A stretch of 64,000 nt of DNA from Sequoia sempervirens (GCA_007258455.2 VDFB02296798.1:1-64000), one strand, 5' to 3'. Counted from the stretch's first letter, positions 1 to 12,200 are shown. Made by a program: numbers and translations. Notes: generated from the sequence alone by a model not told the origin.

Positions 1-295
1 TGTCGGGGTCAAATTTACGCAATTGAGGAATATCCTAGTGCACAAGGAATTTCCACAATTGCATATCTTCTACAAATTGCGGAGATTTAGGGGTAATGTG
101 GATATATCCTTGTCAGTGTCAAATTCCGCAATTGAGGTATATCCTAGTGCACAAGAAATTTTCGAAATTGCATATCTTCTATAAATTGTGGAGATTTAGG
201 GGTAATGTGGATATATCCTTGTTAGGGTCAAATTTTTGCAATTGAGGAATATCCCAATGCACAAGCAATTTCCACAATTGCATATCTTCTACAAT
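1..295. repeat. Tandem repeat, ~110-bp period, 2.7 copies
   Basis: The motif AATTGAGG recurs at 21, 130 and 240, each time inside a near-identical block of 109-110 bases that also contains ATATCCT, GTGCACAA, CCACAATTGC and GGAGATTTAGG. Each unit contains the inverted pair GCAATTG / CAATTGC. The array lies beyond the 3' end of the minus-strand integrase, where Tat/Ogre-type elements often carry minisatellites. It runs off the left edge. Confidence 0.85.
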
Positions 296-296
296 T

Positions 297-565
297 TGGC
301 TAAAAACTTCTTCAAACTTGAAGCACGACATCTCTAGCACTAAGAAAATCCCACAATTACATAACTTTCACAATTTTCGTCGAATTTTCCTCAAATTTGA
401 AACATGATATCCTTGACACTAGGAAAATCACACAATTGCATAACTTTCACAATTTTGGTCGGATTTTCCTCAAATTTGAAACACGACATCCCCAACACTA
501 GAAAAATCCCATAATTGCATAAATTTTACAATTTTGGTTGGATTTTTCCCAAATTTGAAACAAAG
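297..565. repeat. Tandem repeat, 79-bp period, ~4 copies
   Basis: A second array follows directly. The palindrome TCAAATTTGA, or a variant, recurs at about 311, 390, 469 and 548, a constant 79-base spacing. Each unit reads from the palindrome through an ACACGACATCC-type block and ACAATTGCATAACTTTCAC. It probably belongs to the 3' untranslated region of the minus-strand gypsy element. Confidence 0.85.
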
Positions 566-649
566 ATACCCAATTGGGTGTTTTATAAGATGAAACTCTT
601 GTCAACCTTCACACTTAGACAGATTTTTAGCATTTCAATTTGGGTGCTT

Positions 650-1764
650 GGACAAAATCTTCCCCATGAGTGTTAATGACTGCATAAGGCCCCAACCACA
701 AATAATCAAATTTGCCATGTTTACCTTTGTCTTGAGCCCTTGCATTCCACATTAGCATTAGACCACTAACCTTGAATTTCTTGGCACATGCTTTTTTGTC
801 AAAAAAATATGACTTGTTGCTTCCTCAGGTTGACTGCTTGAGCTTTCCCTCTTGACTTGCCCAACCTTGTTAGCTGATTGATCTTGCAAGACATTGCATT
901 TTCAACATCTTCATCTTATTCTTGGATAAATTTATAAATAGGCAGCAAGTTGTTTACAAGCATTATAGCATCCATATCGTACATCAACTCATAGGGTGAC
1001 TTTCGTGTGGATTTTTTCAATGTAACCCAATCAACCCATAGAGCTAACCCTAGTTTGGAATCCTAGGATTTCTTTTTCTTTTCTATCATCCTCATTATGA
1101 TCTTCATCAAACTTTTATTATTGGACTCTACTTGTCCATTCCCTTGTGGGTGATAGGGAAATGAATATTATAGGTTAATCCCATACCCAGAGTAGAAGTC
1201 AACAAACTCTTTAGACCTGAAACACATTGCATTGTTTACGATCAATTTGCTTGGGGCTCCAAACCTTGTAATTGTGTGCTCTAGTACAAAATCTACAACC
1301 ATCTTGCTGGTTGCTCTCTTGGTTGGGATAACTTTAATCCATTTTGTGAAATAATCCATGGCTACAAGGATTCACTTGAAACCACCACTAGACTTCTCTG
1401 TGATCTCACCAATGAAGTCAATTTCGCACTATTGGAATGGGGTTTCCACAGTCATGGGCCTCAATGGTAATGCTCTAGAATGTTTCAATTTATTAGAAAA
1501 TCTTTCATAGGCATCACATTTTCTCACCATGTTTTGTGTATCAACAAATAGAGTAGGCCACCAGTAACTTGCTTTGAGTATCTTGTGAGTTGGTTTTTTT
1601 GTGAAATGCCCTCCACAAACTCCACTGTGCAGTTCTAACAGCACTTTAACAACTTGGGCCTCATCCAAACATCTTAGAAGGACACCATCTCTGTTTATCC
1701 AATATAGATTACCATCTATGATAACATACTTGGTAGCTTGAAGTTTTAAGGGAAATTCATGCAC
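650..1764 (-). pseudogene. Integrase of G1 (zinc finger, core, C-terminus), degenerate
   Basis: Integrase joins element DNA to the host chromosome. The 1429-1764 segment has the H-H-C-C zinc-binding pattern (HSGVCGGHF, then SYWWPTLF and KCDAYERF, where the last Cys position reads as Tyr). The core continues at 1168-1359 with DYFTKWIKVIP. The second catalytic aspartate region reads IVNNAMCFRSKEF, where the usual S-D-N-G has N in place of D. YHPQGNGQVESNNKSL near 1130 carries the third acidic residue. Homology can be followed in broken frames to about 650. Several stops are present. This is clearly gypsy type and non-functional. Confidence 0.85.
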
Positions 1765-1818
1765 TACAAGTATTGTATTACATCTCTATACCATGGGAAG
1801 TTTTTAGATTACGCTCCT

Positions 1819-2330
1819 TCAAAGGATTCTCCTTTCAATATAATTAACTTGGGCAATCTCTAGATTAGCTTCGACCATGATTTTAGCCAATCCTTGTCCT
1901 TTGACTAACTTGGTAATCTGAATATCAATATTAAATTCTTGGATCTTATTGATCCATTTACACCTCTTTCCAGTAACTTCTTGTTGTGTGAAGATGTCCT
2001 TCACAGTTGCATGGGGGACATATGCAATAATCTTGGCTCCAAGCAAATATGGCGTAAAATTCTTTACTGCTTTTACCAACACATAGGCTTGCTTTTCCAT
2101 GGCATCACATTTCAATTATGCTGCTTGAAGTGACTTGTTGAAGAAAGAAATGAGCTGCTCATATCCTTCATCATTTTTTTGCAGCAAGACAACAACTGTG
2201 TGGAAGAATGCAAAAGAAAACAATTGAAATGGCTTGGAAAAATATGGTGATTTTAACACATGAGTTTGCTTAATTGCTTCTTTAATGCTTTGGAAAGCCT
2301 CAGTTGGCTCCTTATTCCAAGCTACGACTT
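1819..2330 (-). pseudogene. Ty3-type RNase H domain of G1
   Basis: This is the usual gypsy RNase H that follows RT. The segment begins around EAFQSIKEAIKQTHVL (about 2320), passes through SPYFSKPFQLFSFAF and EQLISFFNKSLQAA, and continues after a stop at about 2115 with EKQAYVLVKAVKNFTPYLLG and a VTGKRCKWINKIQEFNIDI tail. It runs straight on from the RT. The initial aspartate expected in the FxxxxDAS-type motif is not evident (SFAF). One stop splits the domain. It is distinct from the second, archaeal-type RNase H of the same element. Confidence 0.8.
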
Positions 2331-3020
2331 CCCCCTTTTTTAACATCTTTGATATGGCTTTAGTTTTTTTTGCAAAATTTGGAACAAACCTTCTGACAAA
2401 ATTGACTTGACCAAAGAATGATTGTAAACCTTTGATTATCTTTGGTTGTGGGATTCTCCCAATCGTAACTACTCTTTCAAGATCAATCTTTGCACCTTCC
2501 TTGGAGACTATATGGCTCAACAACTTCCCTTTTGTTACCCCAAACGTGCATTTCTTTGGATTCAAGGAGATTCCATATTCCAAAGCTTTGGTAAAGATCT
2601 TCTCCAAGTGTAGACCATGATCTTCCTTTTTTGAAAAAGCAGTTAGATAATCCTGATAGACATCCATGATAACATCAATCATATCTGAGAATGCTACATC
2701 CATGGGGCTCTAAAAAGTGGCACCAACATTGGTTAAGCTAAAAGGTGTCCTTACATAAACATATGTGCCCCAAGGTGTAGTGAGGAAGTCTTATATTGTT
2801 TTGATTCTTTAACCTTCACTTGATTGTACCTTGAAAAGCCATCCATCATAGACAACAAATCACAACCAGTAACCTTTTGTAGCATAGCTTCCATATATGG
2901 TAAAGGATAATTACCCTTTAGTGATGACACATTCAGGTTTCGGAAATCCACACACAATCTAATGTCTCCATTCTTCTTTTTTACTGGGGCTAAATTAGAA
3001 ACCTAGGTGGAATGTCTGAT
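2331..3020 (-). pseudogene. Reverse transcriptase of G1, YxDD lost
   Basis: RT motifs appear in order on the minus strand: MCVDFRNLN (near 2950), NYPLPYMEAMLQKV, LLSMMDGFSRYNQVKV, then after a short break DVYQDYLTAFSK, which stands where YVDDLTAFSK-type active sites occur, then HLEKIFTKALEYGISLNPKKCTFGV and GLQSFFGQVNFVRRFVPNFA. The second aspartate of YxDD reads as tyrosine, so the polymerase is inactive. A stop or frameshift separates the two blocks near 2710-2750. Confidence 0.88.
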
Positions 3021-3189
3021 TGGCTTTATTTTTCCACCATCCTCAAGCTTTGCCAGTTCTTGCTCCATTTTTGGAGCCAAGGTTGGGTTTATAGGCCTCT
3101 TCTTATGCCTAAATGGTTTTGCATAGCCTTCAAAGGAACCTCATGCTAAAACAAGTCTTCCCTATAAGCCTTCAAATCATCATATGACC

Positions 3190-3600
3190 AAGAAAAAACA
3201 TTCTTTTACTTTCTGAGTAAGGCAATAAGCATGGTTCTGATATTGGGATTCAATTTCTTACCTAGAAACACTTTCTTTGGTGATGTAGCTGTACCAAGAC
3301 TGATCTCCTCTATATTTTCTTCATGCATAGGGGTTGATTTGATCACATGTCTGTCAACAACATAAAAAACTCTTTCTAACGCCACTAGTCCCTTTGGAAG
3401 CTTGTTTGTCTTTAGTTGGATGACTTCATTTTCAAAAACAGTCTCCTTTCCATCAATCACTTAAATAAAATTTTGAAAGTCAATTTCTTGGCTATGGTAT
3501 TCATCAACACAATACAAAAAATTGAGCAAATCCTGATCGTCATGGAAAATTTTCTAGTGATAAATGTTGTTAGTAGCACTTCTACCTTTGAGATACATGC
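3190..3600 (-). pseudogene. Pol linker between archaeal RNase H and RT in G1
   Basis: A conserved but unnamed segment precedes RT. It includes NKLPKGLVALERVF, then HVIKSTPMHEENIEEISLGTA, then LGKKLNPNIRTMLIALL. The second Tat-like element in the window has a recognisable counterpart at 43760-44125 (IPKGLVSLEDTFDRNDRHV). The shared order in two separate elements supports the reading. Function is not known beyond lying in the polyprotein. Confidence 0.6.
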
Positions 3601-3831
3601 CAAGGTGATATCCATAGATCTGATAGCAATGTTGGCCAAAAAGTCAGCAATAACATTCTTCGCTCTATCCACTCAATCAATTGAGAATGCATGAAACAAG
3701 TCAATTGTATCCCATAGAACAACCTTATATTGTTTAAGTCTTGTTTTTTGATGCATACTTGTCTCTAACTTGTGAGACTACTAACTCCAAGTCTTCTAGA
3801 ACTCTGATTTTCTTTACTTGATGTTTGACAA

Positions 3832-5137
3832 TGTAGCATTGTAAATTGTCACCCTTGACAATTTCACACTAGATTTTGCTCACTCCTATGTGCTTGGACC
3901 TAATTGTACACCTAATGTCCTAAATTATGCATTTTGTGGCCCATTTATGCATTTATCAAGGAATAAAATGTACAAAATTAAAGTAGGCATTTAATATTTT
4001 GCCTTTGATCCCAAAAAATAGGGCTTGGACAAGGGCACCCTTGTCCTCTTAATTTGGCTCTAAATTTTAATATGTTGGGTTGGCAATTTATTATTTGAAT
4101 TTCAAATTCTAAATGTCGGCTATCGGGATTTAATTTGCAAGAAATTAGATTAATTGCATATAAATACCTAGTCATTTCATCATTTGAAAACTAATTGGAA
4201 GCAAGAAGAGTCATCAAGCAATTGATATCAAGTCAAGAGTAGAATTATCGTGGCAGTCCATCATCAAAGCATTCATGTCAAGTTTTATGTGAGTTTGTCA
4301 TGTTTATGCATATATTTTGTGAGGACTAACACTTGTAGGTCTTCAAGCCAAATTGCAATCAAGGCTTGAGGAGATGTGCATGACTTCAATCCTTCAAGGA
4401 AGTCAGATTTGAGTGGTGAGTTACGACCAATTATTAATTCATCATTCGTTTGTCATTTAGCCTCTATCTCTCAAAAGGTTAAGCTCTCTGTCATCAATTT
4501 TACCATTGTGGAGGTGGAAACGCCAACGTAAGGTTTGATTGAGGCAAGCCCCTATATGGCACAACCCTTCCTCTCTTTTTGAATGTGCAGGTTACAGATC
4601 TGAAAAATATTGGAGGAAGATTGAAGACCATTTGATCATTGATGCATTGAAACCCTACAACTTGACAAGATACGAAAACTCAATTATCTCAGCAATTGAC
4701 AAAGATTCAACAACAAGATCTCGAAGGAAGAAGCCTTTGATTAGACTCTTGAGGATTGTGAAAGAAAATTTCAGTTTTAGTCATCCAAACAAGGGCGCCT
4801 TGGGCAGCCTTGTCTAGTAAAATCAAGTCAAAATTCAAATCACAGGTGCACACAACTCTACTCTGTCGATTTCTGGTCATCAAATTTGCCTGTCAATTTC
4901 CAAATTGTCTGTTTTCATATTAGACGAATGCATTTTCATTGTTTGCTAGCCATATCATTGTATTTCATCAAAAAACCATTCCAATTCCCCTTTAGAATTC
5001 AGATCTAGGGTTGATTGACTCACCTCTCAGGTTGTAAGTTAATCTCATACCCTAGCCAATCCGAATTTTAAATGATATATTAGCGAAAAGTGACCAATCC
5101 TAGTGAAACCCTAGGGTTTCACTTTTCCAACATATCA
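3832..5137 (+). mobile_element. Solo LTR (1306 bp) inserted in aRNH of G1
   Basis: The insertion begins TGTAGCATTGTAAATTGTC and ends TTTTCCAACATATCA, so TG...CA. It is flanked by GACAA (3827-3831) and TACAA (5138-5142), a near-perfect 5-bp target duplication. Removing it joins the two halves of the aRNH reading. A TATAAATA box at 4159-4166 in plus orientation suggests the LTR reads plus. The 92-codon ORF inside at 4539 resembles nothing I know. Near the right end is a perfect palindrome, GAAACCCTAGGGTTTC. Confidence 0.8.
4159..4166 (+). promoter_or_regulatory. Putative LTR TATA box
   Basis: TATAAATA preceded by TTAATTGCA, about 330 bases into the solo LTR that starts at 3832. Position and sequence suit an RNA polymerase II promoter for the retroelement. 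There is no direct evidence of a transcription start. Confidence 0.45.
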
Positions 5138-5344
5138 TACAACCATATTCAAACCTAGTAACAAAGCTTCATACTCAACTACATTGTTTGTGCAATTGAA
5201 AGAAATGGTGAAGGAATACTTAGATGACTTATGAGTAGGTTAAATGCGGATTACCCTTGCTCCCGAGCCTTCTTTTGAACATGCACCATCAAAATGCATT
5301 AACCAAATACCATTATCATCAGGAACTCTATAGGCTTCTTGTTG

Positions 5345-5935
5345 AAGTGACGTTTATTTATCATGGACATATTCAACTATCTCAACCTTGAAGTTGTCTA
5401 TGTCTATATCAATGAAACATATTTCTTCACGAGGCTCAAGATCTTCAATAATGGTATGAGATCTCTTTTTTTTGTCCAACTTCACATTTCTGCGATTGAT
5501 AGGAATAAGGGCATAGGATGAATCTATCTGGATGCTTCCCCCTACTGCTGCAAACCATCTTCTAGATAGTAACATCCCATATTGAGGGGGGATATGAACT
5601 ATCGTGACATTAATACTGTATTTGTTTTTGGAATGCAACTATTTTGAACTCCACATCCTTCATAATGCCAATGAGAGGGACCTCGCTTGAGTCTATAGCA
5701 AAACATTTTCTATATAATCTATTCACTTGAAGACCAAGTTGATTCATGATTGATAGAGGCATGACATTGGTTGATGCCCCAAAGACAATCATGCAATTCT
5801 TCACTAATTTGCCACTCATCAACAAGGTCACATGAAATGGGTTCACTTGGGATGGACATTTATTCATGAAAGCTCCTAAATAAACTTCAAGGATCTCACA
5901 ACTTGCATCCTTCTTGTTAACATTATTCACATACT
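5345..5935 (-). pseudogene. Retropepsin (protease) region of G1, catalytic Asp lost
   Basis: The protease cleaves the element polyprotein. The segment contains NKCPSQVNPFHVTLLM, CMIVFGASTNVMPLSIM and, downstream in another frame, PPQYGMLLSRRWFAAVGG, the pattern seen in plant gypsy retropepsins. The D-[ST/F]-G-A active site reads V-F-G-A, so the catalytic aspartate is replaced by valine. The fold otherwise aligns with the second element's protease (IDLGASNNVMPL, 42670-42720). A frameshift near 5630 joins the two ORF pieces. Confidence 0.75.
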
Positions 5936-6109
5936 TCTTGTTCTTTATAGGTTAGATATCATTTACACTATTTGAAGAACTAGGAACAATCTCTTCTATC
6001 AAAGCCATAGTTTTACCTTTATGCTCTTCAATCATCATTTCCAGTAAGGGAACTGAAACTCTGATTTGACTAAGGACTTGAGTGATATCAATTGGAGTAT
6101 ATGTTAGTA

Positions 6110-8457
6110 AAAATTAGTTGAGAGCATTAGTAGGAACAGGTATATTCACTTTTTCCTTCTCTTTTGCATTTTGATCCTTTGGAGTGTAGACATCCTTGGG
6201 AGTGTGTTGCTTAGCTTTGCAACCTTGAATCCTGGTCTTTTTTTTATGCTGAGAAGTTTCCACATGAGGTGCCTTGTCTTTGCTACCTTTTCCTTTTGCT
6301 TCACCATTCATGGCAGGGGTAGGAATCTTTGTTTGAATTTGCTTTTCTCTGATGAAGATGTTGCTTGCATTACCTTGACCAGCATTGTTTCCTTTGCTTC
6401 TCAAGTTGTAGTTACCCTTAACCTGGGCAACTGCAACAATTGTTAGAGCTCTGATTTCTTCATTAAAAGGCTTTCTTCATCTAACATTTGGAACAACAGA
6501 TTCAAAATTGTGTACACGATAAATTTCTTCTTCATCTTCAATTTTTCTTTTTGTTGATGATAATTGTTGTTCAAGCATATTCTATCATTAATGTTTGATT
6601 CAATACCACACTCATTTAATGATGAATATTCTTCAAAACCTGAACACAATCCCATAGACATCATGTTAACATATTGGTGTTCATCATCTTGACCTATTCC
6701 ATGGTCAAAATTATTGCCTTCATCACATGAGTGATTATAAGCTTCAGTAGACTGTGTACTATACATTGCAGAGGAGAATGAGGCAATTGGCATGCAATAC
6801 ACTAGGGAGTTTCCTCAACAACATTTGCTCCAAGCTTTTTGAGAGGATCTGGTGTTTCTTTGCTTGAAGACCCTTTTCGATGATTATGGACAGGCTTGCC
6901 ATTATGCCAAGTTGTATGATAAGGCTGATTAGTTAGCCTTGGCATTCTTTCGCGCTTTTGATAATTAGGTTTATCATGATGCAAGCCTTTTTCATTTTGA
7001 GCCGTTTTGTAGCTCATGTCCTTCAAAGTGTTCATCATTTTGTCTAATTTGTCTTTAGATGTAGGCACATTATCATGATGTCCTTTGCTGTTAGTCAAGA
7101 TCTTGATGTCATCCCTTTTATGAAGCTTACCTGATGCTCTTCTGTTATTCTCTATATGAGCAGCCACCTTGTATGTATCCCTCAACGTCTGAGGGTCTTT
7201 GTCTCTCAACTGATAGCCCATCTTAGGATCATATGCATTATAGTATAAAACTGAACACATAGATTTATTAGGTTTGAGGTAAGCTGGGATTTTATTCATT
7301 ATCTTGGTGAACCTTGCAGAGAAATCAGGCATAGTCTCATTTATGATGAACCTTCGGTCAGTCTTATCACAATACTATTCTCTAAATATCCTCTGAAACT
7401 CATCCCATGAGTCAATGCTTGCTGCACGAAGTGCTCTATACCAATCCCTTGCTTCATCAGTTAGAGATTGCAAAATAATTTCATGAGGACATCTGGATCC
7501 TCATTCTCAAAGTCATCTATTAGATTTATGAATGCTTTCGTATGGTCTTCACCAGATAATATTGTATTTCCAAAAAAATTTGTAAGGAAGTCGTTACTTC
7601 AATTGGGACTGGGTTTGGATACCCAAGAATCCCAGTGAAGTCAAGTTGTCTGTATCTTTCTAAAATCGATAGTGGCCTAGCAGGAACATGGTCCTTACCT
7701 CCCCCAATTGGATTGTTTTGTGATCCACCAAGAGCAGATCCTTTAGCATTTACCTTTGATCCTTATTGTGGGATTGAACCTCCAACTTTAATGGCTTGAG
7801 CATTCTAAAATGACTTCATTGTATGGGTAGAATTGCCTAGCTGATCTATGTCTCTCAAAGCATCAATCCTTTTCAAATCATCTTGGATCCTTTGAGCCTC
7901 CAAACTATCCAGTTCAGCCTCGAGCTCATTTACTTCCCTTGAAATTTCAGTTTTGTTTTGAAACCTAGCTGCCTTTGGTAAATTTTCATCATCTTCAATC
8001 TCTACACCATCTGTTAGATCTTTAAATCCAATTGCAAGAGTATCTTTATACCAATAAGGACCTTCGTCTTGCTTTACAAGAGATAAGACACGATCAACAA
8101 AATCATTAGTCCTAGGGTTGATTGCTAGGTTATTTACTCAGGAAAAGAACCTTTCATTGATATCATTCTCTATTCGTAACCTTTTTTCTTCTCAAGACTG
8201 CTAAGGACTTTATGGTATTCAAGTCCCATCCAAGCATTATCATCTTTATCTAACCCTAGTCTATTGATATGTTCATCAATTTTACCATTAAAGGATTTGT
8301 TCCTATCACCAGTATTTTCCTTTTGCTTTGAGGAACTAGAGTTAGGAGTGGAAGGCCTACTTGAATTCTTAGCTTTCCAAGTTGGTTTGTCTTTCTCAAA
8401 ATATCTTGCCAGTTTCTTTTGTGGATCATTCTGAAATTGAGATGTTCTACTGTCCAT
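6110..8457 (-). pseudogene. gag of G1, degenerate
   Basis: The capsid-type polyprotein starts at the ATG at 8457 (MDSRTSQFQNDPQKKL). The retrotransposon gag domain is seen at 7332-6802: MPDFSARFTKIMNKIPAYLK, then LYYNAYDPKMGYQLRDKDPQ and TYKVAAHIENNRRASGKLHK. A basic, low-complexity region (6404-6114) leads to the protease. The middle third (about 8160-7340) carries many stops and frameshifts. No clear CCHC zinc knuckle survives. Confidence 0.78.
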
Positions 8458-8603
8458 GTCTGATGCTATCTATGCAATCTCACCAGTCAACCTTTGATAG
8501 AGTTGCCACCCTAAGAAGGGAAAGTAAAATAATAGATCTCACAACACTGTTAACAAGATAGTGGATGCAAACATTTTAGACTCTGACCTACAATAGACAA
8601 GTG

Positions 8604-8627
8604 AATTCCCCAGTGGAGTCGGCAATC
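8604..8627 (-). promoter_or_regulatory. Putative primer-binding region of G1
   Basis: On the minus strand, immediately downstream of an LTR-type CCAACA end, lies TTGCCGACTCCACTGGGG. This resembles the GGCGACTCCGCTGGGG-type sequence that follows the 5' LTR in many plant gypsy elements. It marks the junction between 5' LTR and leader. The assignment is by pattern only. Confidence 0.5.
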
Positions 8628-9250
8628 TGTTGGTTCCCCAACTTGTATTCTAGTAACTCCTAAAAATGTACCTAATCTTATGCTCAAAGTTGCTGGAAGC
8701 TAGGCAAACTAACAGGAAACACCTTCAATAGTGTTTTCCTCTGCAATTCAGGCTTTGTAGAAACTAGGTTGATTTCCCTTTATGACACCAAGTGTGAAAA
8801 TGCTACAGATCTATGACTCAATGCCTAGCAGATTAACTCTCATATACTTAAGGCAAGGATAAGCGAATCCAATTGTTTCAGATATGAGGATTTCAAACAA
8901 ATACAAAAATATTAAATGGTTGCTTTAAGATCTATTGTCGTAAGATCAATTCTTAGGCTATAGGAGAAACTGGACTGATTGGTGCCTATTTAGGGTAACA
9001 GAGTCAATACAACATACATATTTATTCATAACATTCAGTATACTCCAATGGTCTATCTAGAATAATCAACTTGTAATAATTCAACCTGCAAAGGGCTAAC
9101 AGTATGATCCTACTTCAGAATCCATTATGTGGAAACTAATCAATTGCAAGCTATTTTGATACATACACAAGTATATATTGAAGTTTAAACAAATGAGTAC
9201 AAAATTGAGCTTGAGTTGAAGGAAACAAGATTTTTAAATATATAAATATT
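8628..9250 (-). mobile_element. 5' LTR of G1 (outer boundary uncertain)
   Basis: On the plus strand the LTR starts TGTTGGTTCCCC, which is ...GGGGAACCAACA on the coding strand, just before the primer-type region. The outer end cannot be fixed because the partner LTR is outside the window. An AT-rich, TATA-like stretch near 9230-9250 may belong to it. Confidence 0.5.
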
Positions 9251-12200
9251 GTCAAGTGTTTTTGACAAAGTTACCAAATCAACAAAAAAGCTTGTGGTTT
9301 TGAGTATGATTTGTCCTGACATTGGATTTGGTTATGAATCAATAGTAGAATTCGGTAGGGTTCAATTTTTGTGGTGTCAAAATTGTGTGGAATTGTAGAC
9401 ATGGTACCCGGACAATTCTAGGTTGGCTCACATGTTTGTAGGGCTCTCTTTAGGGTGGCTCTAGTGGTGGGTTTGATGCATTTCATGTACTTCTATATGA
9501 ATGGGTTATTTGCTGTATTAGGTGAAGGAAGCACAGGTGAAAGAGAAGTAGAAGGCTGCTGCAGCCAAGACTGCTTTGAAAGCCACATTCCATTCTCAAA
9601 GTCATGACTATTGGTTGTCATGATCATGAGGGAATTTTATGGGGGATGGATTTTGCATGGGGACGGGCATTAGGGTTCAATTGCACATGGTAGTGGGGGA
9701 AGCGGAACATGTGGCCATGGTGAAGGACCACACCAACTGCTACAGGGGTAATACAATTTGTTTAAAAATGAATAATAAACCAAGATAAATAAATACAATT
9801 TGTTTGCTTGTGGGTTTCTAAGTGATAATGCAACATTTTGTATTTTCATAATTTATAACTATTACTTTCTCTACATATTGTGATGCCCTCTATACATTTT
9901 ACTACTTTAAAGTTTGACTTATATATTATCAGATATGTTATGCTCTAGCTTTATGTATAGGTATTTATAATGCATATAACAGTTTAGTTTTATGTATAGA
10001 TATCTTAAATGCATTAGTATGTTGCATTTCAAATTTGTAAAAATAATGGTAGTTTTGATTACAATATGCATGATATGTAGTGTTCTGAACTTAATTCAGG
10101 CTGTAAATATGTATATATTTTAATATTTATGATTTTTATATGTTTTATGTACAAGCATAGCCAAAATGAACCTCCCCTTGCCACCTACAAATCACTGTCT
10201 TAGCATACCATACACATCTCTGATTTTGATTTAGCAACTGAAGGTTTTCGGTGTACAAAACTCATGTACTATGATATCCATAGCATCAGAATCAAAAATC
10301 ACAAGGAATCATGAACTATAGTAGAGAGGAGTTTGTATCACTTAGCTTAGGATTAGTAGGTCCATCATCACTAGCTCTATGGTGGGTCCATGCTGCTGTA
10401 GCCATAGTAGCATTACTTGGGATTTGGATTGACTTGGCAAACCAAAAGTATAGTTGTAATTCAATTACTCGGAAAAAAATCATGAAATTAAAAAATGCTG
10501 AATAGTTCATAAATATAGGGAAAAAATGCCTTTTTGTTATTTCAATGCAAAAATGGAGAAAGGAAAAAATGCAGCTTTTCCATTGGGTGCAGCTGAAAAC
10601 AATTTTAGTTTTTGGCTTCTTAAAACCAAATTAATAAAAAAAACAATTTTAGAAACACAGGAGTTGAGGCCATAGAGAAGTAATTAGGCTCCAAATTGTT
10701 GACAATGAAATGGATATTTGCTGAAGAACGAATCCCTCTAGTTTGCCCTGATTGATTCAATGTTGGTTACTTAGGTAATGTCCAAATCTGGTCATTTTTT
10801 GTATTTTTTTGTTTTTTTTGAGGGTCTATTGGCCAGCCAAGTCTGACAAGGACTTGCAAGTTCTGGTGAATCTGGCGACTTTGGTAAACTTTGCAAGTCT
10901 GTTGGAAATTTGCTGAGACTCCCAGTTCTTGTTTGGCCTGCCTCACCTCAGATTTGGCACGTTTGTCCCAGCAACTACTGTAACTATTACACTAACAATG
11001 TTAAATTATCTGAACAAAATAATTCTGAAGTCAAATTATATGGACATTGTCATTTCATCTATGCACTCTGTTTATGTTCACTCTGTTTCTCTCCCTTTGG
11101 AATATATCCTATTCCATATTCTGTTATATATTCAATTTGTGATATTCCATATATTTTTCTTGTACGCACTTAATAGGATATAGCATTGTAGTTAATAGCT
11201 TTTCTTCATCTCCATTTATATAGATCTCCATTTATGGACTTGAATAGACAGGAATGTGCACAAGGGTAAGGCACCAAAGAAATGGATTAGTTGCTATAAA
11301 GGATTTCCCTACAACATGAAACGAAAGACCTGATGAATAATTAAGAATGAGATACTTAAAATGGCATATGTTTTCCCATTTACTTTTATGCTGTTGATAT
11401 ATTCTGTTTTGTGTTATGTTTTTTTGAGATGTATAAATAATGATAAGTAGTGGTCCTTATTGTTGATGAGAAGATCAAGATAAAAGTAAGTTATTTTGAG
11501 TAGGTTTAGTAGCAGTCCTTTCCTTCTTGGCTGTCACATGCTGACTTTCATCCTTGATGGTCTCAGCTGGTGAATAAAGAAGCAGGAAATCATGAGATGG
11601 AGGAAGAAGCTGGAAGTTATTCTCAACATGATTCTGTTGGATTTGTGTTACCTCCACCATATAAGGGAAGGCCTGGCAAAGGTTGCCGTATGATGGTTCA
11701 GGTTTCCCTCGTTCTCCAATCTATTTTTTCTCTTTGCTTAGCTATAGAATCTAACAAACACTGATTTTTGTGCATTTTGCATAACAACCACAGTTAATCT
11801 TATAGGTTTATTGCCTGTTGAGTGTTGATAAAATATAAATTATTATCGATTTTACGAAGCCACACCATTCTTTCTATGGTGTAGAATGTACAATTTATGT
11901 ACTGTAGAGTCCTTTGCATTGCTTTAACATGTAATATTACTTTTAGACCATTGATATTCATATAAGTGCATTTGTGTCTTCTACATTATCTATTCATTTT
12001 CAGCATCAATTTATGTAAGATTCTTTTCATTTTTTCCTTTTCATGTTATTAGTTTTTATTAGATGTTTAGTACATCATTGTTTACAAGTCTTATGCAGTA
12101 TATCATATAAAAAGGCATGGAAATAAGCTTGAATGAAGAGAACGGCCAGAAAATGTTGGGAGATCGAAATTTTCTGAAATCAATAATTAATATCTGTGCT

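Larger units (their letters stand above)
3600..5325 (-). pseudogene. Archaeal-type RNase H (aRNH) of G1, split by a solo LTR
   Basis: The N-terminal part is at about 5325-5138 (IWLMHFDGACSKEGSGARV, later NNVVEYEALLLGLNMVV). The C-terminal part is at 3831-3600 (VLEDLELVVSQVRDK, VVLWDTIDLFHAF, RAKNVIADFLANIAI). The four acidic positions D, E, D, D of an RNase H fold can all be assigned. The domain sits between protease and RT, whereas the aRNH I know from plant Tat elements follows the Ty3 RNase H. The intervening 1306 bases are an inserted solo LTR. At least two stops are present. Confidence 0.75.
1..8627 (-). mobile_element. Tat-like Ty3/gypsy element G1, internal region (3' end off window)
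   Basis: Reading the minus strand from 8457 down to about 650, the order is gag, protease, archaeal-type RNase H, linker, reverse transcriptase, RNase H, integrase zinc finger, integrase core, then tandem repeats. Each domain is recognised by motifs given in the separate entries. There are stops and frameshifts in every domain and several catalytic residues are lost, so the copy is dead. A solo LTR (3832-5137) interrupts it. The 5' LTR side begins at 8628. The 3' LTR lies beyond the window. Confidence 0.85.

Noticed and set aside
10311..10510. Overlapping 64-codon ORFs on both strands
   Set aside because: Short, no family pattern, and mutual shadows in an AT-rich stretch.
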